A stretch of DNA of 64,000 nucleotides from an uncultured Bacilli bacterium (GTDB lineage: Bacteria; Bacillota_I; Bacilli_A; RF39; UBA660). Each line of letters begins with the position of its first letter. Position 1 is the stretch's first letter. Made by a program: the position numbers and the translations under genes. Positions 44,444-52,161 of the stretch are shown piece after piece. The notes below the pieces were generated by a model. It was not told the origin of the DNA and did no database searches. It saw only the letters and a program-made list of their open reading frames with translations. Location of the stretch: contig CAKOXD010000007.1 of the NCBI GenBank assembly GCA_934130005.1, positions 1-64,000 on the forward strand. Direction: 5' to 3'.

Positions 44444-45237
44444 TGGAATTTTTATTAATAATTATAATTTTAGTATTTATATTACTATATACAAAAAGAA
44501 TTGATTCAAAAAAATTCATTTATGATGTAGAACCATATTTTAAAATGTTAATGGAAGATGATTATGAGTTCTTATTAAAAGTTAAGTATGGTAAAGAAGA
44601 AAAATTAGATGTAACAAAATTGTTTAATATAAGAATTAGAAATGCTGCATTAGTATTTGTATTTGCAATTATATTCTTCTTATTTCAATCAAATATTAAT
44701 TTTATTAATGTTTTAATATCATTTATATTAGCAGTAGTAATATTTAAATTGCCATATATAAAATTACAAAGTTATTATAAAGCAAATTTATCTAAAATAA
44801 ATCAAATGTTACCATATTATTTAAAGAGTTTGGAAATTTTGATTCAACACTATACTGTTCCAGTAGCACTTGCTAGATCAGTAGAATCTGCTCCTGATAT
44901 ATTTAAACCAGGATTAAAAAAATTAATATCAAGAATTGAAGAAGGAGATTCTAGTATTGATCCTTACATGGATTTTGCTAAAGAATATCCAGTTAGGGAT
45001 TCAATGCGTATGATGAGACTTTTATATCGTTTAAGCTTAGGAGCACAAGAAAATAAACAAGAACAATTAGTAATGTTTGCTAAAAATGTATCAACATTGC
45101 AAAATAAAATGCGTGAAGAAAAATATAAAGAACGTTTAGATGCAATGGAAAGAAAAACAATGATTATGTTATTCTCAACAGGTGGAGGTATATTAGCACT
45201 TTTAATGTTCGCAATGATGAATATGATGAGTGTGTAA
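44443..45237 (+). CDS. tadC: TadC-like pilus platform protein
   Basis: A 264-residue membrane protein paralogous in layout to the preceding one: N-terminal helix (2-16), two helices at about 65-105, a cytoplasmic domain with LPYYLKSLEILIQHYTVPVA and MRMMRLLYRLSLGAQENKQEQL, and a C-terminal helix (about 240-262). It overlaps the TadB-like gene by one base (TAATGG), so the pair is made in a fixed ratio. A separate promoter follows for the pilin genes. Confidence 0.8.
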   Translation: MEFLLIIIILVFILLYTKRIDSKKFIYDVEPYFKMLMEDDYEFLLKVKYGKEEKLDVTKLFNIRIRNAALVFVFAIIFFLFQSNINFINVLISFILAVVIFKLPYIKLQSYYKANLSKINQMLPYYLKSLEILIQHYTVPVALARSVESAPDIFKPGLKKLISRIEEGDSSIDPYMDFAKEYPVRDSMRMMRLLYRLSLGAQENKQEQLVMFAKNVSTLQNKMREEKYKERLDAMERKTMIMLFSTGGGILALLMFAMMNMMSV

Positions 45238-45254
45238 AATACTTTACAGTATTA

Positions 45255-45283
45255 TTGATAAAAAAAACAAATTGATATATAAT
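45255..45283 (+). promoter_or_regulatory. Internal promoter for the prepilin genes
   Basis: -35 TTGATA (45255-45260), 17 bp, -10 TATAAT (45278-45283), 39 bases before the first prepilin ATG. A dedicated promoter would raise pilin expression above that of the assembly genes. Confidence 0.68.
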
Positions 45284-45321
45284 AAAAATGTATAATAATA
45301 CAAAATAAGGGTGGTGATAAG

Positions 45322-45528
45322 ATGAAAGAAGCAGCAGGAGAAGCAAATATGACAGTAGTAACAATTATATTAATCGCGATAGTTTTAGCAATAGGTGGAG
45401 TTTTAATAACCAATATGGTAAATAATGTAAAAGATAAAGGAGAGAATGCCACAAAAAGTGATGCAACAAATTGCAGTGCTGGTACTTATTGGAATGGTGT
45501 AGAATGTACAAAAGCAGGTAATAATTAA
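45322..45528 (+). CDS. Flp-like prepilin 1 (68 aa)
   Basis: A 68-residue protein: polar leader MKEAAGEANM, a hydrophobic helix (TVVTIILIAIVLAIGGVLIT) and a short polar tail with two cysteines (NCSAGTYWNGVEC). This is the plan of Flp/Tad and class III prepilins, processed before the helix, probably after the Gly of AAG. It lacks the Glu at +5 of typical Flp pilins. GGTGGTGAT precedes the ATG. It is the likely major pilin of the Tad set, together with the next gene. Confidence 0.75.
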   Translation: MKEAAGEANMTVVTIILIAIVLAIGGVLITNMVNNVKDKGENATKSDATNCSAGTYWNGVECTKAGNN

Positions 45529-45557
45529 ATTAATATTTAAAAATAGGTGGTGATAAA

Positions 45558-45728
45558 ATGAAAGAAGCAGCAGGAGAGGCAAATATGACAGTTATAACAA
45601 TTGTTTTAATCGGAATTGTTTTAGCTATAGGTAGTGTAATAGTGTCTAATATGATGAAAAATACACAAAATAAAGCAGAATGTGCTTCAAATGGTGGTGT
45701 TTGGGATGGTACTCAATGTAATTATTAA
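45558..45728 (+). CDS. Flp-like prepilin 2 (56 aa)
   Basis: A 56-residue paralogue of the preceding gene: leader MKEAAGEANM identical, helix TVITIVLIGIVLAIGSVIVS, and a Cys-pair tail of the same GxxW(N/D)GxxC form (ECASNGG, WDGTQC). The upstream ribosome-binding stretch AGGTGGTGATAAA is also nearly the same, so this is a tandem duplication. Codons are intact with TAA at 45726-45728. A minor or alternative pilin. Confidence 0.75.
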   Translation: MKEAAGEANMTVITIVLIGIVLAIGSVIVSNMMKNTQNKAECASNGGVWDGTQCNY

Positions 45729-45742
45729 TAGGAGGTAATTAA

Positions 45743-46165
45743 ATGAAGCAAGGGGTAGGATATTCAGTAACAATTAATATAATGGCCATATTTATAGTGG
45801 TTACCTTTGCTTTTTTAGTAACCTCTTTAAATTATTATAAGGCGTATAAAATTAATAATGCTATATCTGATAGTATTGAAAAATATGAAGGATATAATAA
45901 TTTTTCTATTACAGAAATTGATACAAAATTAAGTAGTTTAGGTTATATAAAAAATAATGCCGGATGTAAAGGTAGTGATTTAGTTAAAACTGAAGGTTCA
46001 AGTTTTAAAAATAGCTATTGTGTATATGAAACATATGATGCTACAAATAGATATACAAGATATGAAGTAGTAACTTATATTAATTTTAATATACCAGTTA
46101 TTAATAAAACACTTAATCTTCCAGTTAAAACTAAAACAGAAACAATTTATTATTTAGGTGATTAG
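45743..46165 (+). CDS. TadE/TadF-like pseudopilin 1
   Basis: A 140-residue protein with leader MKQGVG, a hydrophobic helix (YSVTINIMAIFIVVTFAFLV) and an exported beta-rich domain with two cysteines (AGCKGS, YCVYE), ending with a KTKTETIYYLG strand. It has the TadE-type design of minor pilins. AGGAGGT precedes the ATG and the next gene is its paralogue. Confidence 0.72.
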   Translation: MKQGVGYSVTINIMAIFIVVTFAFLVTSLNYYKAYKINNAISDSIEKYEGYNNFSITEIDTKLSSLGYIKNNAGCKGSDLVKTEGSSFKNSYCVYETYDATNRYTRYEVVTYINFNIPVINKTLNLPVKTKTETIYYLGD

Positions 46166-46177
46166 GAGTGATAATAT

Positions 46178-46606
46178 ATGAGAGAAGCGACAGGTAATGC
46201 CCTTTTAGTAGGTATGGTAACTTCTATGATTGCCATAATAATGATTTTTTTTGTAGGATCACTTAGTTATTCTAAATCATATAGAATTAAAAACTACATT
46301 ATAAACATTATTGAAAAAAATAGAGGTTGGTCAGATTCTAATGCTCAAACTGTAAATGATTATTTAAAAAAAGTTGGATATAATATGAAATCTGGCAATG
46401 TGTGCCCTAGTATGAATGATCATAGTTGTACTTTGTTAAATTCAAATACAAGTGGTTATGATTATTGTATTTATCAATGTAAAGATGGAGGATTTGATTT
46501 TTATAGGGTAGTAACTTATATGAAGTTTGATTTTCCAGTTATAAATAATACGCTTAAATTTAAAGTACAAGGTGAAACCAAAACATTCAATTCATTTAAT
46601 GAATAA
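46178..46606 (+). CDS. TadE/TadF-like pseudopilin 2
   Basis: A 142-residue paralogue of the preceding gene: leader MREATG, helix ALLVGMVTSMIAIIMIFFVG, the shared SY(S/Y)KSYRIKN-type segment after it, a Cys-containing middle (VCPSMNDHSC, YCIYQC) and the same closing YRVVTYMKFDFPVINNTLKF strand, seen as YEVVTYINFNIPVINKTLNL in its neighbour. A minor pilin that may pair with it. Confidence 0.72.
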   Translation: MREATGNALLVGMVTSMIAIIMIFFVGSLSYSKSYRIKNYIINIIEKNRGWSDSNAQTVNDYLKKVGYNMKSGNVCPSMNDHSCTLLNSNTSGYDYCIYQCKDGGFDFYRVVTYMKFDFPVINNTLKFKVQGETKTFNSFNE

Positions 46607-46618
46607 AGGGGTGATAGT

Positions 46619-47605
46619 GTGAATGTAATTGTTTCAAATAAAAAGCAACAAATGTTGCAAAGTTTAAATATTGAAATAATAAAAGAACTAAATGGTGAAT
46701 TTGAAGTTGACGATTTAGTTAATAATTTTAGAAATTTTTTCTTTCAAAGAATGATATTAGATATAACAGCTTTAAAGAATTATAAAGATATAAAAACGAT
46801 TCAAAAATTATCGGTGTCGTTAGATATGAATAAAATTATATTAGTACTAGATGAAAATTCAAACACTGTATCCCCTGAATACATGTCACAACTTATTTCG
46901 TTAGGAATTTATAATTTTACTACTACTTTAGAAGGAATTATGTATCTTTATAATAGTCCAAATTCATATAGAGATGTTGCTCATCTTCATATGATAGATA
47001 TGCCAGTTCAAACTGAAAAAAAAGAGGAAGTAAAAACAAATACTGTTTATGTAGATAGATATGTTGAAGTTGAACCAACTATTAAAAGTTGCAAAGTAAT
47101 TGGAATAAAAAATGTTACAAAACAATCAGGTGCGACTACATTTACTTATATGATGAAAAAAGCATTGAAGAAAGCATACTCAGTAGTTGCTATAGAAGTA
47201 GAAAAATCTGATTTTAGATTTTTTAACGATCATGAACTTCTTTCTGCAACTAATAGCAGTATAGGTAATATTGTAAATAAAAATAAAGATAAAGATGTAA
47301 TTCTAATAGATGTTAATGGTAGTGAAAATGCTATTGGATTATGTGACGAAATAATATATTTATTAGAACCATCAATGGTTAAATTAAATAGATTAATGGT
47401 AGTTAATCCAAGACTTTTAGCAGAAATAAAAGATAAAAAAGTATTATTAAATCAAAGCCTTTTAACTAATAAAGATGTAAGTGAATTTGAAAGTGAATCA
47501 AGATTAAAAATATTTTATAATATGCCACCATTAGATGAAAGAAAAGACAATATAGAAGAGTTAAACCAATTTTTAAATAAATTAGGTTTTACAAAGTTAA
47601 ATTAA
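46619..47605 (+). CDS. TadZ/CpaE-like protein with degenerate P-loop
   Basis: A 328-residue protein starting at GTG 46619 (AAGGGGTGAT upstream). Residues 1-130 look like an atypical receiver domain; about 155-320 look like a MinD/ParA-type fold: strand CKVIGIKNVTKQSGATTFTY in place of the P-loop, then VVAIEVEKSDF and DVILIDVNGSENAIGLCDEIIYLLEP. The nucleotide-binding Lys-Gly-Gly pattern is not conserved, so ATP binding is doubtful. TadZ/CpaE proteins place Tad machines at a cell site. Last gene of the Tad half. Confidence 0.68.
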   Translation: MNVIVSNKKQQMLQSLNIEIIKELNGEFEVDDLVNNFRNFFFQRMILDITALKNYKDIKTIQKLSVSLDMNKIILVLDENSNTVSPEYMSQLISLGIYNFTTTLEGIMYLYNSPNSYRDVAHLHMIDMPVQTEKKEEVKTNTVYVDRYVEVEPTIKSCKVIGIKNVTKQSGATTFTYMMKKALKKAYSVVAIEVEKSDFRFFNDHELLSATNSSIGNIVNKNKDKDVILIDVNGSENAIGLCDEIIYLLEPSMVKLNRLMVVNPRLLAEIKDKKVLLNQSLLTNKDVSEFESESRLKIFYNMPPLDERKDNIEELNQFLNKLGFTKLN

Positions 47606-47616
47606 TGTCAATATTG

Positions 47617-47645
47617 TTGACAAAATAAAAAAAATAAAGTATTAT
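47617..47645 (+). promoter_or_regulatory. Promoter of the type IV secretion half
   Basis: A near-consensus promoter: -35 TTGACA (47617-47622), 17 bp, -10 TATTAT (47640-47645), 50 bases before the VirB2-like gene. It is one of the best promoters in the window. Confidence 0.8.
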
Positions 47646-47694
47646 TAAGTTATTAGATGAATTCATCTATATAATCTTAAGAGGAGGGTTAAAT

Positions 47695-48036
47695 ATGTTT
47701 ATATTAAATTGTGGAATAGCTATAGATCCAATTGTTCCAGGTATTACTAGCACTATTGTAAATGTAATTAAATGGGCAATACCAGTAATTTTAATTATTT
47801 TTGGTCTTCTTGATATGGCTAAAGCCGTTATAGCTAATGAAGAAAAGGAAATGAAAGAAGCACAAAAAATGCTTATTAAAAGACTTATTTATGCAGTAGT
47901 AGCATTCCTAGTAGTTGCTTTAGTTCAAGCAGTATTTGGATTATTAGCAAAAGCTGATGCTAATGGTAATAATGCATCAAATGCTACACAATGTATTGAT
48001 TGCTTTATAAATAATAAAAATTGTTCAAATCAATAA
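47695..48036 (+). CDS. VirB2/T4SS pilin-like protein
   Basis: A 113-residue protein with two hydrophobic helices (about 17-42 and 62-90) separated by the charged turn NEEKEMKEAQKMLIKR. This two-helix design with a short loop is that of VirB2/TrbC-type pilins (T4SS_pilin family). The tail has two or three cysteines (CIDCF, NCSN). GAGGAGG precedes the ATG. Its own strong promoter and a following terminator mean it can be made in large amounts, as expected of a pilin or channel subunit. Confidence 0.78.
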   Translation: MFILNCGIAIDPIVPGITSTIVNVIKWAIPVILIIFGLLDMAKAVIANEEKEMKEAQKMLIKRLIYAVVAFLVVALVQAVFGLLAKADANGNNASNATQCIDCFINNKNCSNQ

Positions 48037-48044
48037 AATTTATT

Positions 48045-48080
48045 AAACAATAGAAAAATCTTTTCTATTGTTTTTTTTTA
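48045..48080 (+). terminator. Terminator/attenuator after the VirB2-like gene
   Basis: A perfect 13 bp stem (48045-48057 with 48061-48073) with a 3-base loop, followed by T9. It would set a high ratio of the small pilin over the downstream genes. Confidence 0.88.
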
Positions 48081-48123
48081 TGTTATAATGTATGTGTGTA
48101 AAAATATATTGTTGAGGTGCAAA

Positions 48124-48936
48124 ATGAAAAAAAATATTATATATGTATCAATATTGTTTATAAGTTTATTTATGTTTAGTAATATAAGTCAAGTTTTAGC
48201 CAAAGAAACTGATGAAGACTATGAAAGAGAAGATGTAAGAGAGCAAGAAGAAACGAAGCAATATAATGAAGAAGATTGGAAAACTAAAGTAAACGAATCA
48301 GCTGGTTTGACTTGTAATTATGAATTTAGTGATAATACAACGGCAAGCTGTTATTTTTACAATGATAAGTGGGGATATCAATGGAGTTGTTATTCTCATG
48401 AAAATAACGGTTCAAAAAAAATGACAATTAAAAATAAAATGGGTGATTTTAGAGCATTAAGATATATAAAAACAAATTTTAATTGTTTAACTTATGCAGC
48501 AAAAAAAGGTAATAAAATTTATTTAAATACATCGAAAAAAGCATTAATAGAATATGCTGATATAACTGGTAATTTAAAAACTTCTACAGGTGGAAGTGCA
48601 AATGTTGAAAAACAATCTAGAACATATTCATCTGGATGTGAAATGTTTGGCAGTGAAGATAGTGCAACTAGAAAACTTATAAAATGGGCAATTTCTATTA
48701 TTAGATATGCAATTCCAATAATTATAGTTGTTTTTGGTATAACTGATTATTTAGGAGCATTATTTTCTGGTGAAGAAAAAAATATGAAAGAAGCACAAAA
48801 AAAAGTAATAATGAGAGTTGTAATTGGTATAATAGCCTTACTTGTACCAGCACTTATTAAACTTTTAGTTAATCTTTCTGGAATAGTATTTAATACTGGC
48901 ATGAACAGTGGAGATATATTCTGTGATTTTATATAA
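48124..48936 (+). CDS. Exported protein with C-terminal VirB2-like pilin domain
   Basis: A 270-residue protein from ATG 48124 (GAGGTG upstream). A signal peptide (about 1-28) leads to an acidic stretch, then an extracytoplasmic domain with several cysteines (residues 60-185). The C-terminal 75 residues repeat the VirB2 design of the previous gene: LIKWAISIIRYAIPIIIVVFG, the shared turn EEKNMKEAQKKVIMR, and a second helix. It is therefore a T4SS pilin-like unit fused to an exported head. I know no family with this exact fusion. Confidence 0.7.
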   Translation: MKKNIIYVSILFISLFMFSNISQVLAKETDEDYEREDVREQEETKQYNEEDWKTKVNESAGLTCNYEFSDNTTASCYFYNDKWGYQWSCYSHENNGSKKMTIKNKMGDFRALRYIKTNFNCLTYAAKKGNKIYLNTSKKALIEYADITGNLKTSTGGSANVEKQSRTYSSGCEMFGSEDSATRKLIKWAISIIRYAIPIIIVVFGITDYLGALFSGEEKNMKEAQKKVIMRVVIGIIALLVPALIKLLVNLSGIVFNTGMNSGDIFCDFI

Positions 48937-48950
48937 AAAGGAGGTAAATT

Positions 48951-51299
48951 ATGGTTCAAATTAGATCATTTTTTGCAATGGTTGATACAGCTATTTATGG
49001 ATTTATTTCTGTAATATGGAATACAATTGGTATATTAGCAAATATTGATTTATTTAGTGAAGAAGCAATAAATGGCTTTACAACAAGAATTTACACTATA
49101 TTAGGAATATTTATGCTATTTAAAGTTAGCTTTTCATTTATAAGTTATTTAGTAAATCCTGATAAATTTATGGATAATAAAACAGGCTTTTCTAAAATGA
49201 TAGTTAATATTATTGTAGTATTTATAATGTTAATCGGTGTTCCTTGGGCATTTCAATTATTAAGAACAGCTCAATCAGCAATTTTGAATGATGAAATTAT
49301 ATCACATTTTATTTTAGGAAATACTGGTTCTAATGTTGAAACTGGTGATGGAACTGAAGAAAATACTAGGCAATATGCATTTAAATATGATAATTCTTGT
49401 GAGTCATACATGTATACAGGTAATAAAGGAACATTTTTCTCAATAATGTTAATGAGACCTTTTTACCAATATGATTCATCTTTTACAGAAGGTATGTCTG
49501 AAGAAGAAGCAACGGCAAAAAAACAAGAAGGCGTTTTATGTACATTGGTAGAAAATAAAAAAGATGCGACTGTAGCTACACTTTTAAAACCAACAGTTTT
49601 ATTTGCAACTCAAAATCAAGATGGATCACTTACTGGACTTCTTCTTGCAATTACTAGTTATTTAGGAGTTACTCCGTCAGCGGGTACAGGTGTTTCTGCA
49701 GCTGTAGCAAGCGGAGGATTAGATATCGCATCAGCTTATGTATCTTATCAAGTAAATTATTCATTTTTCCTTTCTACTATAGTTGGAATATTAGCTGCTG
49801 GGTTATTAATTTCATTCGCTTTAGATATAGCTGTAAGGTCAATTAAAATGGGATTTTTACAAATCATGGCACCTATTCCTATTATTTCTTATATAGATCC
49901 TGATTCTTCAAAACATAAATTCTTTAACAATTGGCTTAAAGATGTTGGAAAGACTTGGGCATCATTATTTATAAGGATAGCTACATTAGATATAATAATA
50001 TACATACTTGAAATTTTGGAAGTTTCAAATATTTTCAAAAAAATACCATGGGTATTATGGGTATGGATTGGTTTATTTTACTTATTAGGTGCATTAATAT
50101 TTGCTAAAAAATTACCATCATGGTTAGAAAGCTTAACAGGAATTAAATTTGATGGAGGATTTGAAATAAATCCATTAAAGAAAGTTAAAAATGAAGCATT
50201 AGGTGGAAGACAAGTAGCAAATGGTATGATGGGAGTTGCTGGTGCAGGTGTTGGACTTGCTGGATCTGCAATATCTCATGGAATTGCATATGCAGCAAAC
50301 AGAAAAAAATTTAATACTGAAAATACAAAATTAAATAACATGAAAAATGATGCAAGAGCTTCTAGAATTGAAAATAATCAAAGATGGAGAGGATTATTAG
50401 ATGAAAGAAGAAATCTTGTTCAACAAAAACAAAGAAAATCAAATCTAAAAAATGAAATGAGTTCTATATCTGGCAGAATTGATGCTTTAACAGCTTCTGG
50501 GCGTGGAAATAGTGCATTAGCTGATAATTTAAGAAAACAATATAATTCAAAAGCTGGCGAATTCAATAGTATTAGAGATATAAGCGATAGTGAAATTCAA
50601 TCAAAAACTGCAGCTATAAATGATGCTAGAAGAACAGCAATGGCAAGTAAGAGAGCAGATCAAGAAAAAATAGCTGAACAACAAACTAAAGTAGATAAAA
50701 TTAACAATGAAAAAATCTATAAAAATCCAGTAGCAAGTGCAGCTGGGGAAATAGCAAGAGGTGCATATAGAGGAGCAAGAAATGCATATAATGCCGATAC
50801 TTTAAATGTTGGTAAAGTTGTAAGTTCTGGATTAAAAGGTGCTGATGAAGCTGCATTAAAACGTATTTATAGAGAAGACTTTAGTATTCAGGACGAACTT
50901 CACGATAAAATAACATCATTTGCTCATGTAAAAAATGATTCAGGTACTTCAAGTGAAATTGCAAAAGAATTAAAAGCAAATATGGATAGACTTGATAATT
51001 TAACAAGTGCATTAAATACTCTTGAAAGTAGATTAGGTAACTTACCAAACTCTTACTCTGGAGCTAAACTTAGTGAAATAAACAATTTAGTTATCCAACG
51101 TGAGAAGATACTTGAAAGATACACAGATGCTGCTGATTATTTAAGAAAAAATCAAGGTTCAGCTCTATCAAAAGCAGACTTAGATGTTGTATTTGATACA
51201 GTTAACGAATTAGTAAGTGAAACTAAAGAAAGAAAACAATTAACTAAGAGAAATAAAGAATTAGATGATATGTTAAAACAACAAAGTAAAAAAGAATAA
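48951..51299 (+). CDS. VirB6/TrbL-like channel protein with long coiled-coil tail
   Basis: A 782-residue polytopic protein. Helices lie at about 12-32, 45-67, 80-100, 265-290, 297-320, 335-360 and 365-385. A large loop (100-260) lies between the third and fourth, including Gly/Ala-rich patches. Residues about 400-782 are hydrophilic and helix-forming, with heptad-like runs (RNLVQQKQRKSNLKNEMSSI, LKANMDRLDNLTSALNTLES). VirB6/TrbL/PrgH-like proteins form the inner-membrane channel of T4SSs. AGGAGG precedes the ATG. The tail of nearly 400 residues is longer than in typical Gram-positive VirB6. Confidence 0.75.
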   Translation: MVQIRSFFAMVDTAIYGFISVIWNTIGILANIDLFSEEAINGFTTRIYTILGIFMLFKVSFSFISYLVNPDKFMDNKTGFSKMIVNIIVVFIMLIGVPWAFQLLRTAQSAILNDEIISHFILGNTGSNVETGDGTEENTRQYAFKYDNSCESYMYTGNKGTFFSIMLMRPFYQYDSSFTEGMSEEEATAKKQEGVLCTLVENKKDATVATLLKPTVLFATQNQDGSLTGLLLAITSYLGVTPSAGTGVSAAVASGGLDIASAYVSYQVNYSFFLSTIVGILAAGLLISFALDIAVRSIKMGFLQIMAPIPIISYIDPDSSKHKFFNNWLKDVGKTWASLFIRIATLDIIIYILEILEVSNIFKKIPWVLWVWIGLFYLLGALIFAKKLPSWLESLTGIKFDGGFEINPLKKVKNEALGGRQVANGMMGVAGAGVGLAGSAISHGIAYAANRKKFNTENTKLNNMKNDARASRIENNQRWRGLLDERRNLVQQKQRKSNLKNEMSSISGRIDALTASGRGNSALADNLRKQYNSKAGEFNSIRDISDSEIQSKTAAINDARRTAMASKRADQEKIAEQQTKVDKINNEKIYKNPVASAAGEIARGAYRGARNAYNADTLNVGKVVSSGLKGADEAALKRIYREDFSIQDELHDKITSFAHVKNDSGTSSEIAKELKANMDRLDNLTSALNTLESRLGNLPNSYSGAKLSEINNLVIQREKILERYTDAADYLRKNQGSALSKADLDVVFDTVNELVSETKERKQLTKRNKELDDMLKQQSKKE

Positions 51300-51314
51300 A
51301 GGGTGATAGAATAA

Positions 51315-51638
51315 ATGAATAATGGAAGATTTTTAATACCTGCCAATTCTAAAAAATCATTATTGATTTTTGGAATATTTAATAAATTCGATGCAATATT
51401 ATTTGGATCTGGGATAGCGATTACCTTGATATTGATGATGATATTACCAATAGCTAATATAGTGTGGGCAATAGTTGCTATTGCCCCCGTTATAATAACT
51501 GGATTTTTGGTTTTCCCTATTCCTAATTATCATAATGTTATGACTGTTTTAATAGAAACGTGGCAGTTTTTTACATCAAGACAGAGATTCATTTGGAAAG
51601 GTTGGTGTTTTACTAGTGAAAAAGACGACAAAAAGTAA
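51315..51638 (+). CDS. PrgI/VirB3-like protein
   Basis: A 107-residue protein with two close hydrophobic helices (about 27-47 and 50-70) and a polar C-terminus (FFTSRQRFIWKGW). This is the size and layout of PrgI, the VirB3 equivalent of Gram-positive T4SS, always encoded next to VirB4. Its last 23 bases overlap the following gene. Confidence 0.75.
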   Translation: MNNGRFLIPANSKKSLLIFGIFNKFDAILFGSGIAITLILMMILPIANIVWAIVAIAPVIITGFLVFPIPNYHNVMTVLIETWQFFTSRQRFIWKGWCFTSEKDDKK

Positions 51639-52161
51639 ATATACAAATGATTTTGTACCAATAAAGAGTATAACTAATGGTATGGTCATTTTAGATAATA
51701 ATAAAAAACTTACAGGAATAAAAATAATACCTAGAAATATTTTTATTCTAGATCAAGGAACATTGAATGCTATTATAGATAACTTAAAAAATGCTTACAA
51801 TATGATAGATTATGAATTTTGGATTATTGCTGCTGATAGACCAGTTGATATAAATTTATTTCTATCACAACTTCAATTATTATTTAATTCTACACAAGAT
51901 CAAATAAGAAGAAAAATGATTATGGAAGATATAAATAAAGCAAATATGTTTATGAATAATAATATAGTTGATACAGAATACTTCTTGTTATTTGTAGAAA
52001 AAGATACAGATAAAATAAATAAAAGAATAAGACAACTTATAAATGGATTTGCAAATGCTGGATTAACATCACATCAAGTAACTAATGATGATTTAAGAAT
52101 TATATTAGATAATTTCTTAAATGGTGGACAAACTACTACATTTGGGACGGTGATTGGATAA
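51616..52161 (+). CDS. VirB4 N-terminal domain encoded as a separate protein
   Basis: A 181-residue protein starting at GTG 51616. Its features (FVPIKSITNGMVILDNNKKL, IKIIPRNIFILDQ, DYEFWIIAADRPVDINLFL, then DDLRIILDNFLNGG near the end) are those of the N-terminal domain of Gram-positive VirB4/TraC-like proteins. It ends by overlapping the ATPase gene by one base (TAATGG), and together the two total 774 residues, the length of a single-chain VirB4. A split VirB4 is the simplest reading. Confidence 0.72.
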   Translation: MKKTTKSKYTNDFVPIKSITNGMVILDNNKKLTGIKIIPRNIFILDQGTLNAIIDNLKNAYNMIDYEFWIIAADRPVDINLFLSQLQLLFNSTQDQIRRKMIMEDINKANMFMNNNIVDTEYFLLFVEKDTDKINKRIRQLINGFANAGLTSHQVTNDDLRIILDNFLNGGQTTTFGTVIG

